DNA of 64,000 bases from Catenulispora acidiphila DSM 44928 (GTDB lineage Bacteria > Actinomycetota > Actinomycetes > Streptomycetales > Catenulisporaceae), in contig NC_013131.1 of the NCBI RefSeq assembly GCF_000024025.1, forward strand, positions 1,612,001 to 1,676,000, in the 5' to 3' direction. The position numbers and the translations under genes were made by a program. Numbering within the stretch: position 1 is the stretch's first letter; every line of letters starts with the position of its first letter. The notes below the pieces were generated by a model, which saw nothing but the letters and a program-made list of their open reading frames with translations, was not told the origin of the DNA and did not search any database. Shown piece after piece: positions 16,551 through 28,669 of the stretch.

Positions 16551-17366
16551 GCCCCGCCCCCGCCCCAGCGGCAAGGTGCAGAAGCTGCCACCGACCAGGT
16601 GCAGCAAAGGGTCCGACCAGTCGAAGTCCTCGACCCCGGACATGCCCGCCGCGAAGCGCTCGGCATCGTCCTCCGGGTGGTAGCCGATCGCCGCGCCCTC
16701 GGCCAGGGAGAACCAGCGCCGAGCGTTCGCCGAGATCCCCCACAGCACCCGGAACCCAGCCGGCGGCGGGGTGCTCAGGCACGCCTGGACCAGGCGCGCG
16801 CCGTCCTCGTGCGAGATCCAGACCGTGAGGTCGACGATCGACAGCGGCTCCGGCCGGTACGCGCCGAATCGCAGACAGCTGACATCGATCCCGAACCGCG
16901 AGTGGTACAGGCTTCCCAGCCCTTCCACCGCCGCCTTGCTCACGCCGTAAAGCGTGTCCGGGCGCGGCGCCGTGTCGGACGGGAGGAACCCGTCCGGTCC
17001 GACCTCGTCCCGGGTCCAGAACCCCGCGGCGTGGATGCTCGAGGCGAGCACGACGCGCGGTATCCCGTGCCGTACCGCGGCCTCCAGCACCTGCCGAGTG
17101 CCCTCGACGTTCACCTCGGCCAGTTCCTCCCAGGAGCCCTCCCCGGGCTTCCCGCCGAGATGCACCACGGCGTCCACACCGTCGCACGCCTCGTCCAGCG
17201 CCGCCGGATCGGTGAACGACGCGGTCACGATCTCCGCGTCGTCGTCGCCGGGCTTCACCGGATGAATGTCGAGCAGCCGCAGCACCCGTCCGGGCCGCGC
17301 CAACAGCGGACGCAGCGCGGTGCCGATGCGTCCGGCCGCGCCGGTGATCAGGATCCGTTCGCTCAC
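16548..17366 (-). CDS. NAD(P)-dependent epimerase/dehydrogenase, uronate-dehydrogenase-like
   Basis: This is a 272-residue extended SDR. It has the N-terminal dinucleotide motif 'ILITGAAGRIGTAL', 'VDAVVHLGGKPGEGSW', the catalytic Ser in 'VVLASSIHAAGF', and the YxxxK 'YGVSKAAVEGL'. Length and the motifs 'HPVK' and 'WFSLAEGAAIGYHPEDDAE' match uronate/hexose dehydrogenase-like proteins that oxidise sugar acids in the cytosol. The GTG at 17366 has GGGGAGG at a spacing of 4-5 bases. A LacI-type operator sits about 95 bases upstream, consistent with sugar control by the neighbouring LacI proteins. Substrate assignment is tentative. Confidence 0.8.
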   Translation of the reverse strand: MSERILITGAAGRIGTALRPLLARPGRVLRLLDIHPVKPGDDDAEIVTASFTDPAALDEACDGVDAVVHLGGKPGEGSWEELAEVNVEGTRQVLEAAVRHGIPRVVLASSIHAAGFWTRDEVGPDGFLPSDTAPRPDTLYGVSKAAVEGLGSLYHSRFGIDVSCLRFGAYRPEPLSIVDLTVWISHEDGARLVQACLSTPPPAGFRVLWGISANARRWFSLAEGAAIGYHPEDDAERFAAGMSGVEDFDWSDPLLHLVGGSFCTLPLGRGRG

Positions 17367-17438
17367 AGGACCTCCCCATAGGTCGCCGAGAGCGCCCTTC
17401 CCCCGAAGGTACAAGCGGTAGCGCGAAGATCCAAGGAC

Positions 17439-17471
17439 TTGTCTCGTGCGTCATGCCGAGACAACGTTGTC
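17439..17471. promoter_or_regulatory. Compound LacI-type operator
   Basis: GACAACGTTGTC (17460-17471) is a perfect 12-bp palindrome with the central CG typical of LacI-family sites. It overlaps CGAGACAA (17457-17464), which pairs with TTGTCTCG at 17439-17446 as an 8-bp inverted repeat. The set lies between the dehydrogenase start (17366) and the end of the LacI gene at 17568. It probably controls the dehydrogenase. Confidence 0.65.
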
Positions 17472-17567
17472 CGTCCAGGTGGAGACCCGTATCGAGGGGG
17501 GCGCCGGCGAGTATATTCGAGGACTGATTTAATAGGAGTGCGCCGCGTCGGCTTTCGCCGTGCCGGT

Positions 17568-18584
17568 TCAGCCGGCGCTGCGCACTATCAACTCCGTCGG
17601 CACGACGACGGTCTTGGGCCGCGAGCGGTCGCCCGCGATGCGGTTGAACAGCAGTTCCGCGCCGATCCGGCCGATCTCGCGGACGTCGTAGGAGACCACC
17701 GTCAGCGGCCACGGCACGAACGCGGCGGTCTCGAAGTCGTCGAAGCCGACCAGCTCGACCTCCGCCGCGCGGCCGCGCACCGCACTGAGCGCGCCGAGGA
17801 CCAGCCGGTTGTTCAGCGCGAACACCGCGGTCGGCGGCTCCGGGCCGTCGAGCATCGCGTTCACCGCGGCGGTGGCGTCCCGCACGGTGTGCACGCCGGA
17901 CGTGATCAGGTCCGGCCGATACGGCAGTCCGGCCTGCTCCAACGCCTTCTCCGCGGCGCCGAGCCGCTCGGCCATCGGGGAGATGCTCAGCCAGTCCGCC
18001 ACCACGCCGATCCGGGTGTGCCCCTCGGCGACGAGGTGCTCGATCCCGGTGCGGGCGCCGGCCGCGTTGTCGATCAGCACCGTGTCCGCGCGCAGGTTGC
18101 GCGGCGGCCGGTCCAGGAACACGATCGGCGTGCCGCGCTCGATCTCCGGGCGCAGGTAGACGTGGTCCGCGTCGGCGGCCGGGACCACCAGCAGACCGTC
18201 CACCCGCCGCGCGCACAGCTCCAGCAGCAACTTGCGCTCCCGGTCGACGTCCTCCTCGGAGCTGGCCGTGATCAGCAGCGTGTCGCGGTCCAGCGCGTAC
18301 TGCGCCGCCGCGGCTGCTATGCCCGCGTAGAACGGGTTCGCCAGGTCCTCGATGAGCAGGCCCACCGTCGCCGAACTGCCGCCGGCCCGCAGGTTGCGCG
18401 CCATGTCGTTGCGGCGGAAGCCGAGTTCGGCGACGGCGGCGTCGACCTTCGCCACGAGCTGGGAGTCCACGGTGGGGACGTTGTTCACCACCCGCGATAC
18501 GGTCTTCAGGCTGACGCCCGCGACCCGCGCCACGTCCGCCATCGTCGGGCGGCGGACTTCCCCTCCCGCGCTGGACGTGCTCAC
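17568..18584 (-). CDS. LacI-family transcriptional repressor
   Basis: The 338-residue product has a LacI HTH at about residues 14-60 ('MADVARVAGVSLKTVSRVVNNVPTVD') and a periplasmic-binding-protein-like ligand domain after it ('VGLLIEDLANPFYAGIAAAAAQYA' to 'TVVVPTELIVRSAG'). It should bind a sugar or sugar derivative and a palindromic operator. The GTG at 18584, behind AAGGAG, is preferred; an ATG at 18542 would begin inside the HTH. The gene follows the beta-galactosidase on the same strand after 62 bases. That gap carries a half-operator, so it may have its own autoregulated promoter. Confidence 0.9.
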   Translation of the reverse strand: MSTSSAGGEVRRPTMADVARVAGVSLKTVSRVVNNVPTVDSQLVAKVDAAVAELGFRRNDMARNLRAGGSSATVGLLIEDLANPFYAGIAAAAAQYALDRDTLLITASSEEDVDRERKLLLELCARRVDGLLVVPAADADHVYLRPEIERGTPIVFLDRPPRNLRADTVLIDNAAGARTGIEHLVAEGHTRIGVVADWLSISPMAERLGAAEKALEQAGLPYRPDLITSGVHTVRDATAAVNAMLDGPEPPTAVFALNNRLVLGALSAVRGRAAEVELVGFDDFETAAFVPWPLTVVSYDVREIGRIGAELLFNRIAGDRSRPKTVVVPTELIVRSAG

Positions 18585-18630
18585 CTGCGGTCCGGCTCCT
18601 TCCGGCGACGCGGCGCCGGGCCCGGTGCCT

Positions 18631-21700
<3,070 letters not shown>

Positions 21701-22735
21701 TCAGTCGGCAGCCGCGGCCGACGGCGGCGCGGTCGACGCGCGCACGATGAGCCGGCCGGCCATGATGGTCTCGCCGTTGTGCGGGTCCTTGCCGTCGAGC
21801 TGGTCCACCAGGATCTGCGCGGCGCGCCGTCCCAGGTCCACGCTTTGCAGCGCGACGCTGGTCAGCGGCGTCTCGCCGAGGACGGCGGCCGAGGTGTCGT
21901 CGAACCCCGCGACCGAGACGTCGCCGGGGACGCTGCGACCGTGCTCGCGCAGCCAGCGCACGACGCCCAACGCCATGGCGTCGTTGAAGGCGAAGACCGC
22001 CGTCGGCGGATCGGGCCGCGTCATCAGACGCTGCGCGGCGGCGTGACCGGATTCGAAGGTGAAGTCTCCGTGGACCATCAATTCCGGATCGGGCTCGATG
22101 CGGGCGTCGGCGAAGGCGCGATGGACGCCGCGCAGACGTGCGGCGATCGCCAGCCCGTTCTCCAGCGGGCCGTTGACCAAGCCGATGCGGCGGTGGCCGA
22201 GCGCCAGCAGGTGCTGCGCGACCGCGTAGGCGCCGCCCTGGTCGTCGGGATGCACCATGGGAAGTTCGTCGTCGGTGTAGCCGATCACCACGACCGGATA
22301 GCCCAGCTCCACCAAGTGCGGCAACGCGTCGGTACCGGCGCCGCCCTCGACGATCAGACCGTCGACCAGGCGTCGTCGGTCGAAGCGGCGATAGGCGGAG
22401 GCGGGATCTTTGGAGGCCTCGCGAGTGGACAGCAGCATGCCGTAGCCGCGTGCCGCCAGCTCCTGCTCCGCACCGGTCATCATGCGGATCAGATGGTCGT
22501 TGCCGAACGCGAACCCCGGATCATGCGGAATCACCAGCCCGACCACCTCGGTGCGACCGCGCGCCATGGCCCGCCCACCGGCGCTCGGCCGGTATCCGAG
22601 CGCCGACATCGAGGCGACGACGCGCTCGCGGACCATGTCGGTGACCGTCGGATCACCGTTCACCACCCGCGAAACCGTCTGGTGCGAGACCCCCGCATGG
22701 TCCGCGACGCTGCGCATGGTCGGCCGTCCTGGCAT
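21701..22735 (-). CDS. LacI-family transcriptional repressor upstream of lacZ
   Basis: The product has about 344 residues. The HTH is at about residues 6-50 ('PTMRSVADHAGVSHQTVSRVVNGDPTVTD') and the sugar-binding domain starts at 'VVGLVIPHDPGFAFGNDHLIRMM'. It is first in the lacI-lacZ-lacI gene order and most likely responds to a galactoside. The ATG at 22735 has GAGG 9 bases upstream. An ATG at 22744 is also possible but its ribosome site would abut the start codon. A perfect-arm operator lies 26 bases upstream. Confidence 0.9.
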   Translation of the reverse strand: MPGRPTMRSVADHAGVSHQTVSRVVNGDPTVTDMVRERVVASMSALGYRPSAGGRAMARGRTEVVGLVIPHDPGFAFGNDHLIRMMTGAEQELAARGYGMLLSTREASKDPASAYRRFDRRRLVDGLIVEGGAGTDALPHLVELGYPVVVIGYTDDELPMVHPDDQGGAYAVAQHLLALGHRRIGLVNGPLENGLAIAARLRGVHRAFADARIEPDPELMVHGDFTFESGHAAAQRLMTRPDPPTAVFAFNDAMALGVVRWLREHGRSVPGDVSVAGFDDTSAAVLGETPLTSVALQSVDLGRRAAQILVDQLDGKDPHNGETIMAGRLIVRASTAPPSAAAAD

Positions 22736-22760
22736 CCGCCTCATCCTCTCCCCGGGATGG

Positions 22761-22774
22761 AGTGAACGCTCACT
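22761..22774. promoter_or_regulatory. LacI-type operator upstream of the first LacI gene
   Basis: AGTGAACGCTCACT has 5-bp inverted arms AGTGA/TCACT around a central CG, the standard LacI-family layout. TAAAGT on the minus strand (22776-22771) can serve as a -10 box with a weak TTCCAA -35 seventeen bases upstream, so bound repressor would sit on the start site. It likely autoregulates the lacI-lacZ transcript. Confidence 0.65.
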
Positions 22775-22964
22775 TTACAGCCGCCATAGCGGAGTTGGAA
22801 TGAGGGATACCAAAGAAATAAGGCGTCGGCGGGCTCCCGCAGGCGAATCACGCCATCAGTCGCTGTGCCCTGGCCACACTCCTGCACGCACAAGCAATGG
22901 CGCGGCAAGCTGTTCCCAGCCTGCCGCGCCGCGCGCCGTTCAGTCCCGCGTGTACCGCCGTGCC

Positions 22965-23030
22965 CGAGCCCTAAGCCCTGAGCTTGTGAGCCCTGCCCTG
23001 AGCTCTGAGTGCTCTGAGCCCTAAGCCCCC
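22965..23030. repeat. GAGCCCT-type short repeats in the pspA 3' region
   Basis: GAGCCCTAAGCCC occurs twice (about 22966 and 23017). Between the copies are further CTGAGC(C/T)CT and CTGAG words, so this is a degenerate array of about 6 to 7-base units. The second copy includes the pspA stop codon. The rest of the 22745-23020 gap shows nothing else beyond the LacI operator. Confidence 0.55.
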
Positions 23031-23764
23031 GCGCCCGGGCCGATCTGCTTCTTCGAGTCGCCGGCGGCGATCTCGTTGCGCAGGCGGGACATCTCGTTCT
23101 CCACGCCGGAGCCGGCGGAGAGGGCTTCGAGCTCGCGGGTGATGTCGTCCTTGCCGTAGCCGGTGGGGTCGTTCAGGACGCCGGAGGCGGTGAGTTCGTC
23201 GAGGGCGGCGCCGCGGGCCTGGAGTTGCGCCGTCTTGTTCTCGGCGCGCTCGATGGCCATGTTGACGTCGCCCATCTCCTCGGACAGGCCGCTGAAGGCC
23301 TCGCCGATCTGGGTGGTCGCCTGGGCCGCGGCGTAGGTGGCCTTGATGGTCTCCTTCTTGGTGCGGAAGGCGTCCACCTTCTGCTGCAGGCTCTGGGAGG
23401 CGCGGACCAGCTTCTCCTCTTCGCCCTGCAGGGCGTTGTACTGCAGCGTCATGTCCTCGATCTGCTGCTGGACCGGGGCGCGGCGGACCAGCGCTTCGCG
23501 GGCGAGGTCCTCGCGGCCCACTTCCAGGGCGCGCTTGGCCTGCTCGCCGCGCTTGTCGTAGTCGGCTTGGAGGTTCTTGAGCTGGATCTCCAGGCGCTTG
23601 CGGCTGGTCGCCACCTCCGCGACCCCGCGGCGCACCTTCTGCAGCAGCTCCAACTGCTTCTCGTAGGACAGGTCGAGCATCTCGACCGGATTCTCGCGGC
23701 GCTCCATGGCCGCGTTGGCCTTGGCCTCGACGACCAGCTTCATCCGCTTCATGACGCCGCTCAT
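23021..23764 (-). CDS. pspA: PspA/IM30-family phage-shock protein
   Basis: The 247-residue protein is almost entirely helical coiled coil. It begins 'MSGVMKRMKLVVEAKANAAMERRENP', the amphipathic membrane-binding helix of PspA/Vipp1 proteins, followed by 'MLDLSYEKQLELLQKVRRGVAEVATSRKRLE'. These ESCRT-III-like proteins coat and protect the inner membrane under envelope stress. The C-terminus is short and Gly/Ala-rich. The ATG at 23764 has GGGGAG at a spacing of 6. The EamA gene lies 37 bases upstream on the same strand. There is no PspB/C or PspF nearby. Confidence 0.9.
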   Translation of the reverse strand: MSGVMKRMKLVVEAKANAAMERRENPVEMLDLSYEKQLELLQKVRRGVAEVATSRKRLEIQLKNLQADYDKRGEQAKRALEVGREDLAREALVRRAPVQQQIEDMTLQYNALQGEEEKLVRASQSLQQKVDAFRTKKETIKATYAAAQATTQIGEAFSGLSEEMGDVNMAIERAENKTAQLQARGAALDELTASGVLNDPTGYGKDDITRELEALSAGSGVENEMSRLRNEIAAGDSKKQIGPGAGA

Positions 23765-23801
23765 GGACGCTCCCCGCCCCCTTCGATACACGCGCGTTGG
23801 T

Positions 23802-24797
23802 TCAAGGGATCAACGCTTCCGTGGTGACCGTGGTTCCCAGGATAGACCGGCCAGAATCCGGATCGGCACCGGTGGTGTGCCCGATACCGCGCTGGGCCAG
23901 GAACGCTCCCGCCAAGACGATCACCCCGCCGGCGATCTGGGTCAGCGACAGCCGCTCGCCGAGGGCGGCCCAGGCGACGATGGTCGCCGAGGCCGGTTCG
24001 ACGTACGCCAGACCCGCGGCGACCGGCGCGTTCAGCCGCTGGATCGCCGCCGCACCGCTCAGGTACGACAGGATCGTGCTGATCAGCACGATGAACGCGG
24101 CCAGCGTCCAGCCCGGCAGATGGTGCGAGCCCATGGGGACCGACTGCCCGAGGATGTGCCAGGGCGCGGACCACGGCGCGGCCAGCGGCACCAGCACCAC
24201 CATGCCGACGATCATCCCGCCGGTGGTGAGGGTCAGCGGATCGACCGAGCCGGCGAGGCGGTCGATCAGCAGGAAATACGTCGCGTTCCCGGCGGCGGCG
24301 CCGAGCCCGGCCATGAGCCCGATGGCGTCCAGGTGCACCCCGGACCAGATCTGCACCACGACCGCGAGTCCCAGCATCGCCACCCCGACGCCGATCGCCG
24401 ACTCCCGCGACACATGCGCGTGCCGCACCAGCTTCTCCCAGGCGACCACCAGCACCGGCCCGGTGAACTCCAGCAGGATCGCGATCCCGACCGGCAGCCG
24501 CGAGGCGGCGACGAAGTACAGCGCCTGACACGCCGCGACCGCGACCAGCCCGTACGTCACGATCGGCCACTTGTGCCGCGCCATCGTCGCCAGTTGCCCG
24601 GGCCGCCGCAGCACCAGGCACAGCGCGACCAGCACCACGACCGTGCCCACCAAGCGGATCCACACCGCCTGCAGCGGACTGAACCCGGCGGCGATCAGGG
24701 CCTTGGCGAACGGTCCGCCGGCTCCGAAGGCCACCGAGGAGGTCACACCGAACAGGACACCGGCCGTGGTGCGGTTGACGGATACGGGGCTGGTCAC
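23802..24797 (-). CDS. EamA-family (DMT superfamily) transporter
   Basis: The 331-residue product has about ten transmembrane helices in two EamA repeats (roughly residues 10-140 and 155-300). Characteristic helices are 'AVWIRLVGTVVVLVALCLVL', 'LPVGIAILLEFTGPVLVVAWEKL', 'GLAYVEPASATIVAWAALGE' and 'IAGGVIVLAGAFLAQRG'. These carriers export amino acids or other metabolites; the substrate is unknown. The start is a GTG. It may share a transcript with pspA. Confidence 0.88.
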   Translation of the reverse strand: MTSPVSVNRTTAGVLFGVTSSVAFGAGGPFAKALIAAGFSPLQAVWIRLVGTVVVLVALCLVLRRPGQLATMARHKWPIVTYGLVAVAACQALYFVAASRLPVGIAILLEFTGPVLVVAWEKLVRHAHVSRESAIGVGVAMLGLAVVVQIWSGVHLDAIGLMAGLGAAAGNATYFLLIDRLAGSVDPLTLTTGGMIVGMVVLVPLAAPWSAPWHILGQSVPMGSHHLPGWTLAAFIVLISTILSYLSGAAAIQRLNAPVAAGLAYVEPASATIVAWAALGERLSLTQIAGGVIVLAGAFLAQRGIGHTTGADPDSGRSILGTTVTTEALIP

Positions 24798-24917
24798 CCT
24801 GTCGAGGGTAATAGGCGCGGGTGCGCTTTGTCCTTGACGTCCGCCAGACGACGCCGAGTCGTGATGAGTGCGGGGACGTGTGTGCGCCGTGGATACGCGG
24901 GCGTTGCGAAGCCCGGC

Positions 24918-25835
24918 TCAGCCCTCGTCCGCCGCGGAACCCAGCAGGTGGACCGCGTCGGCGAACGCCTCCGGCGCTTCCTGCGGCAGGTTGTGCCCGA
25001 CCCCGTCCACCTTCCGGTACTCGAACCGGCCGGTGAACAACTCCCGGTCCCCCGAAGCGTCGAACCCTGCTCCGCCGATCCCGTCCGCCCCGGACTCCAA
25101 CACGACAGTCGGTACCGAGATCTCGGTCCCGAAAGCGAGCCGCTCCTCGATCGCCTGGTACCGCGGATCGCCCTCGACGAGGTTGTACCGGTGCCGGTAG
25201 GAATGGATGACCACCTCGACGAAGTCGGGATTGTGCAGGCTCGGCGCGCTCGCCGGGAACTCGGCCGAAGCCTTCGTCCACGTCGGCGACCACGTCCGCC
25301 ACAGCAGCTCGCACAACTCCTCGCGGTTGCGCTCCAACCCGCGCCGTCCGCGCTCGCTCTGGAAGTAGTACTGATACCAGTACGTCGCCTCCCACTCCGG
25401 CTTCGACGGCTCACCGGAGTGCGCGATGTTCTGCACGTTGTACCCGTCGACCGTCACCAGCCCGCGCACCCGCGCCGGCCACAGCGCCGCGACGATGCAC
25501 GCCGCCCGGCCGCCCCAGTCGTAGCCGCCGACGATCGGCCGGTCCAGGCCGAGCGCGTCGATGAAATCGAGCAAGTCCTGACCGATCGCGCCCTGCTGTC
25601 CGGACCGCATGTTCGTCTCCGACAGGAAGCGCGTTTTACCGAAACCCCTGAGATACGGCGCGTATACGGAGTAACCACCCCGCGCCACCAATGCGGCGGC
25701 GACCTTGTCGTAAGCACGGACGTCATAAGGGAAGCCGTGGAGCAGTACGACGGGTATCCCCTCGGGGTCCCCGGCGTGCTTATAGGCGATGTCGAGTACT
25801 GGCGTCGCTATGTGATCCACCGCAGTGAAGGTCAT
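24918..25835 (-). CDS. Alpha/beta hydrolase, epoxide-hydrolase-like
   Basis: The 305-residue protein has an alpha/beta hydrolase fold. The oxyanion motif is 'LLHGFPYDVRAYD', the nucleophile elbow 'VGGYDWGGRAA' carries Asp instead of Ser, as in epoxide hydrolases and haloalkane dehalogenases, and the late His is in 'VDGVGHNLPQEAPEAF'. The cap region is Tyr/Trp-rich ('YWYQYYFQSERGRRG'). It is cytosolic. Its ATG overlaps the stop of the M20 peptidase gene by four bases (ATGA), so the two are co-translated. Confidence 0.87.
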   Translation of the reverse strand: MTFTAVDHIATPVLDIAYKHAGDPEGIPVVLLHGFPYDVRAYDKVAAALVARGGYSVYAPYLRGFGKTRFLSETNMRSGQQGAIGQDLLDFIDALGLDRPIVGGYDWGGRAACIVAALWPARVRGLVTVDGYNVQNIAHSGEPSKPEWEATYWYQYYFQSERGRRGLERNREELCELLWRTWSPTWTKASAEFPASAPSLHNPDFVEVVIHSYRHRYNLVEGDPRYQAIEERLAFGTEISVPTVVLESGADGIGGAGFDASGDRELFTGRFEYRKVDGVGHNLPQEAPEAFADAVHLLGSAADEG

Positions 25836-27205
25836 GAGGAGAGCTTCGCATAATCGCGCGCGTATGCCTCGAAGAATGCCGCCTCCGCCAGCACCGAATT
25901 CCGCAGCTCAGAGAGCAAAACCCGTTCGTTGGGACCATGCAGCTGGCAGGCCGCGTCCTCGGCGCCGAACAGCAGGATCTCGGCGCCTGGCACCGCTTTC
26001 GCGAGCCCGTTGACCAACGGGATGGCGCCGCCGCTCGCTGCCTGCGTGGCGTCCGCTCCCCACACCGCCTTCATCGCCGTTGAAGCGGCCTGATACGCCG
26101 GGCCGCCGGTCTTCGCGGCGAACCCGGGACCGGCGTCCTGCGGCGTCACGGTGAGCTCGACGCCGAATGGCTTCACCGCCTCCAGATGCTGAACCAGCGC
26201 CTGCTGCGCTTCTTTCGGATCCTGCTGCGGGTGGATGCGCAGGTTGATCAGTGCTCTGGCATACGGCACGACCGCCAGCGCCGCGGTGTCGACGGCCGGC
26301 GCGTCCAGCCCGACGACGGTGATCGCCGGTCCGCTCCACAGCCGCTCGCCGAGCCCGCCGGTCCCGAGCAGCGGCGTCTCCGGCTCGACGGCCGCCAGCC
26401 TGCGGAACTCCTCGTCGGTGTACGCGGTCCCGGACCACGGCTCGCGGCGCAGGCCCGGCACGGCCACGTCGCCCTTGTCGTTGTGCAGTGTGGCCAGTGC
26501 GGCGATCAGGGTGAGCAGCGCGTCGGGGGCGGCGCCGCCGTACAGACCGCTGTGCCGCGCCTCCTTCAGCGTGCGGACCTCCACCAGCACCTCGGCGTCG
26601 CCGCGCAGCGCGGTGGTCAGCGTCGGCGTGCCGGGGCGGATGTTGCCCATGTCGGCGATGACCATCGCGTCGCAGGCGAAGGCCGAGGGGTTGAGCGGCG
26701 GGTAGTCGTCCAGGGCGCTGCCGTATTCCTCCTGACCCTCCAGCACGACGCGGATGCCCACCGGCGGACGGCCGTCGAACGCGCGCAGGGCGCCGAGGTG
26801 GACCGCCAGGTTCGACTTGTCGTCGGCGACGCCGCGTCCCCGGATCGCCGGGCCGTGCTCGGGATCGGTGTACTCCGTGGGCGTGAAGGGCGGGGAGGCC
26901 CAGGCGGCCTCGTCGCCGGGCGGCTGGACGTCGTAGTGCCCGTACAGGAGCACGGTCGGGGCGTCCGGCGTCGGCGGCGGGATGTGGCCGGTGATGATCG
27001 GGGACGTGTTCGGTAGGCGCAGGTCTTCCAGATCCTGCACTCCGGCTTCGCGCAGCAGGTCGACCAGCAGGTCGTGGCACTCGGCAATCTTCTCCGGCGG
27101 ATAGCCGGGAAAGGCGATCGAGGGGATGGCCGCCAGCCGCTTGAGATCGTCGGCGACACCCGGCATCAGGGCGTCGACCCTGGCAGTGAGCTGCGCGATG
27201 TCCAT
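25832..27205 (-). CDS. M20-family dipeptidase/metallopeptidase
   Basis: The product has 457 residues and looks complete. Zinc ligands are visible in 'LLYGHYDVQPPGDEAAW' (His, Asp), 'GRGVADDKSN' (bridging Asp), 'VLEGQEEYGS' (catalytic Glu-Glu), 'VIADMGN' (Asp) and the late 'QLHGPNERV' His. The inserted dimerisation domain spans about residues 200-350. Family members hydrolyse dipeptides or N-acyl amino acids in the cytosol. The gene heads a two-gene unit with the alpha/beta hydrolase. Confidence 0.9.
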   Translation of the reverse strand: MDIAQLTARVDALMPGVADDLKRLAAIPSIAFPGYPPEKIAECHDLLVDLLREAGVQDLEDLRLPNTSPIITGHIPPPTPDAPTVLLYGHYDVQPPGDEAAWASPPFTPTEYTDPEHGPAIRGRGVADDKSNLAVHLGALRAFDGRPPVGIRVVLEGQEEYGSALDDYPPLNPSAFACDAMVIADMGNIRPGTPTLTTALRGDAEVLVEVRTLKEARHSGLYGGAAPDALLTLIAALATLHNDKGDVAVPGLRREPWSGTAYTDEEFRRLAAVEPETPLLGTGGLGERLWSGPAITVVGLDAPAVDTAALAVVPYARALINLRIHPQQDPKEAQQALVQHLEAVKPFGVELTVTPQDAGPGFAAKTGGPAYQAASTAMKAVWGADATQAASGGAIPLVNGLAKAVPGAEILLFGAEDAACQLHGPNERVLLSELRNSVLAEAAFFEAYARDYAKLSS

Positions 27206-27351
27206 GCCGTCAGTAACTCATATTCGGCTGTGGCGCGCTGTCTCGAAAGGCGTCCCTTCCCCTCGCGCACCGCCTCTTGTTGGATGACTCGCACGCGCCT
27301 ACGATGAGCCTCCCGAGAACATGAAGATGCTTCACATATCTGGAGCGCGCC

Positions 27352-28632
27352 TTGGCACTGGAAACGTCGAACGGCCCCGGCACCACCTCGTCCCCGTTCG
27401 ACGCGGAGCCCACGGCGCGGGTCCGGGCGCCCTGGATCACCGGGTTCGTGGTCGCCGGGCTCGGCTGGCAGGTGGCGAGCCAGGTACCGAGCACCTTCAC
27501 GGTGCCGCAGCAGATCAAGGACATCGATCCGGCCGGGCACGTCGCGGACTTCGCGTGGGTGAACACGATCGGGACGCTGTCGATCCTGTTCCTGGGCCCG
27601 CTGTTCGGGATGCTGTCGGACCGGACGACGTCGCGGTTCGGGCGCCGTCGGCCGTGGATCGCCGTGGGCGGCATAGCCGGCGCGGGAGCGCTGGTCTTCA
27701 GCGGGACGCAGAACTCTGTGTGGGGCGTCGGGCTCGGCTATCTGCTGCAGACGGTGTGCGTGGCCGCTTTGGCGGCCGGCATGGTGACGATCGTCCCGGA
27801 CCAGGTGCCGGCCGGGCAGCGCGGGATCGTGCTCGGGTGGGGCGGGGTGCCGCAGGCCGCTGCGCTGATCATCGGCGGGATCCTGGTCTCGCTGTCGAAG
27901 GGGTACGTCGGGCAGTACGCGGCGCTGGCCGCGCTGATGGTGTTCGTGGTGCTGTTCGCGTGGCGGGTCGGGGACCCGCAGCTGCCTCGTGAGCGGCGGG
28001 AACCCTTTAGTTTCCAGGCGTATCTCGCCAACTATCGGATCCAGGTACGGCAGTACCCCGACTTCGGGTGGGCGCTGGCGACGCGGTTTCTGATGGTCCT
28101 CGGATACGGACTCGGGACGTTGTACACGCCGTACTTCCTGGACGACGTGCTCGGGTTCAAGAACACGCCGAGCGACAAGAGCAACGACAGCCATCTGCTG
28201 ATCGTGGTGGCCGTGAACAGTGTTTCCACGGTCGCGCTGGTGGTCATCGCGGGCTGGCTCTCGGACCGGTGGGGACGCCGGAAGCCGTTGGTGGCCGCCG
28301 GGTCCGCGGTGATGGCGGTCGCCGCCGCGATGCTCGCGGTGCATCAGACCTGGGGGATGATGCTCGCCGCCGGCGCGGTGCTCGGGCTCGGGTATGGCGT
28401 CTATCTGAGCGTGGACGGCGCGCTGGTCACGCAGACGCTGCCGTCCGGCGCGGATCGCGGGCGGGACATGGGATTCGCGAACTTGATGACGATCATCCCG
28501 TTCGCGCTCGTGCCGCCGATCGCCGCACTGCTCATCAAGTTCGCGGGTGGGTATGCTGCGCTGTTCTGGGCTTCGGCGATCGCCTCGGTCGCGGGAGCCT
28601 TGTGTATCAACAGGATTCGCGGCGTTCGGTAA
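27352..28632 (+). CDS. MFS transporter
   Basis: The 426-residue product has 12 predicted membrane helices. The MFS loop motif appears between helices 2 and 3 ('GMLSDRTTSRFGRRRPWI') and again after helix 8 ('GWLSDRWGRRKPLV'). The first resembles the GPH/SLC45-like branch that moves sugars and related compounds. The TTG start follows GGAG by 6 bases. The phosphodiesterase-like gene follows after 37 bases on the same strand, so the pair may be an operon. The substrate is unknown. Confidence 0.85.
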   Translation: MALETSNGPGTTSSPFDAEPTARVRAPWITGFVVAGLGWQVASQVPSTFTVPQQIKDIDPAGHVADFAWVNTIGTLSILFLGPLFGMLSDRTTSRFGRRRPWIAVGGIAGAGALVFSGTQNSVWGVGLGYLLQTVCVAALAAGMVTIVPDQVPAGQRGIVLGWGGVPQAAALIIGGILVSLSKGYVGQYAALAALMVFVVLFAWRVGDPQLPRERREPFSFQAYLANYRIQVRQYPDFGWALATRFLMVLGYGLGTLYTPYFLDDVLGFKNTPSDKSNDSHLLIVVAVNSVSTVALVVIAGWLSDRWGRRKPLVAAGSAVMAVAAAMLAVHQTWGMMLAAGAVLGLGYGVYLSVDGALVTQTLPSGADRGRDMGFANLMTIIPFALVPPIAALLIKFAGGYAALFWASAIASVAGALCINRIRGVR

Positions 28633-28669
28633 GGGCGACACGCACGGCGCGCAGATAGAACGGGTACTC

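Noticed and set aside
24918-25835. Serine esterase
   Set aside because: The nucleophile elbow has Asp (GYDWGG), which fits epoxide hydrolase or dehalogenase chemistry.
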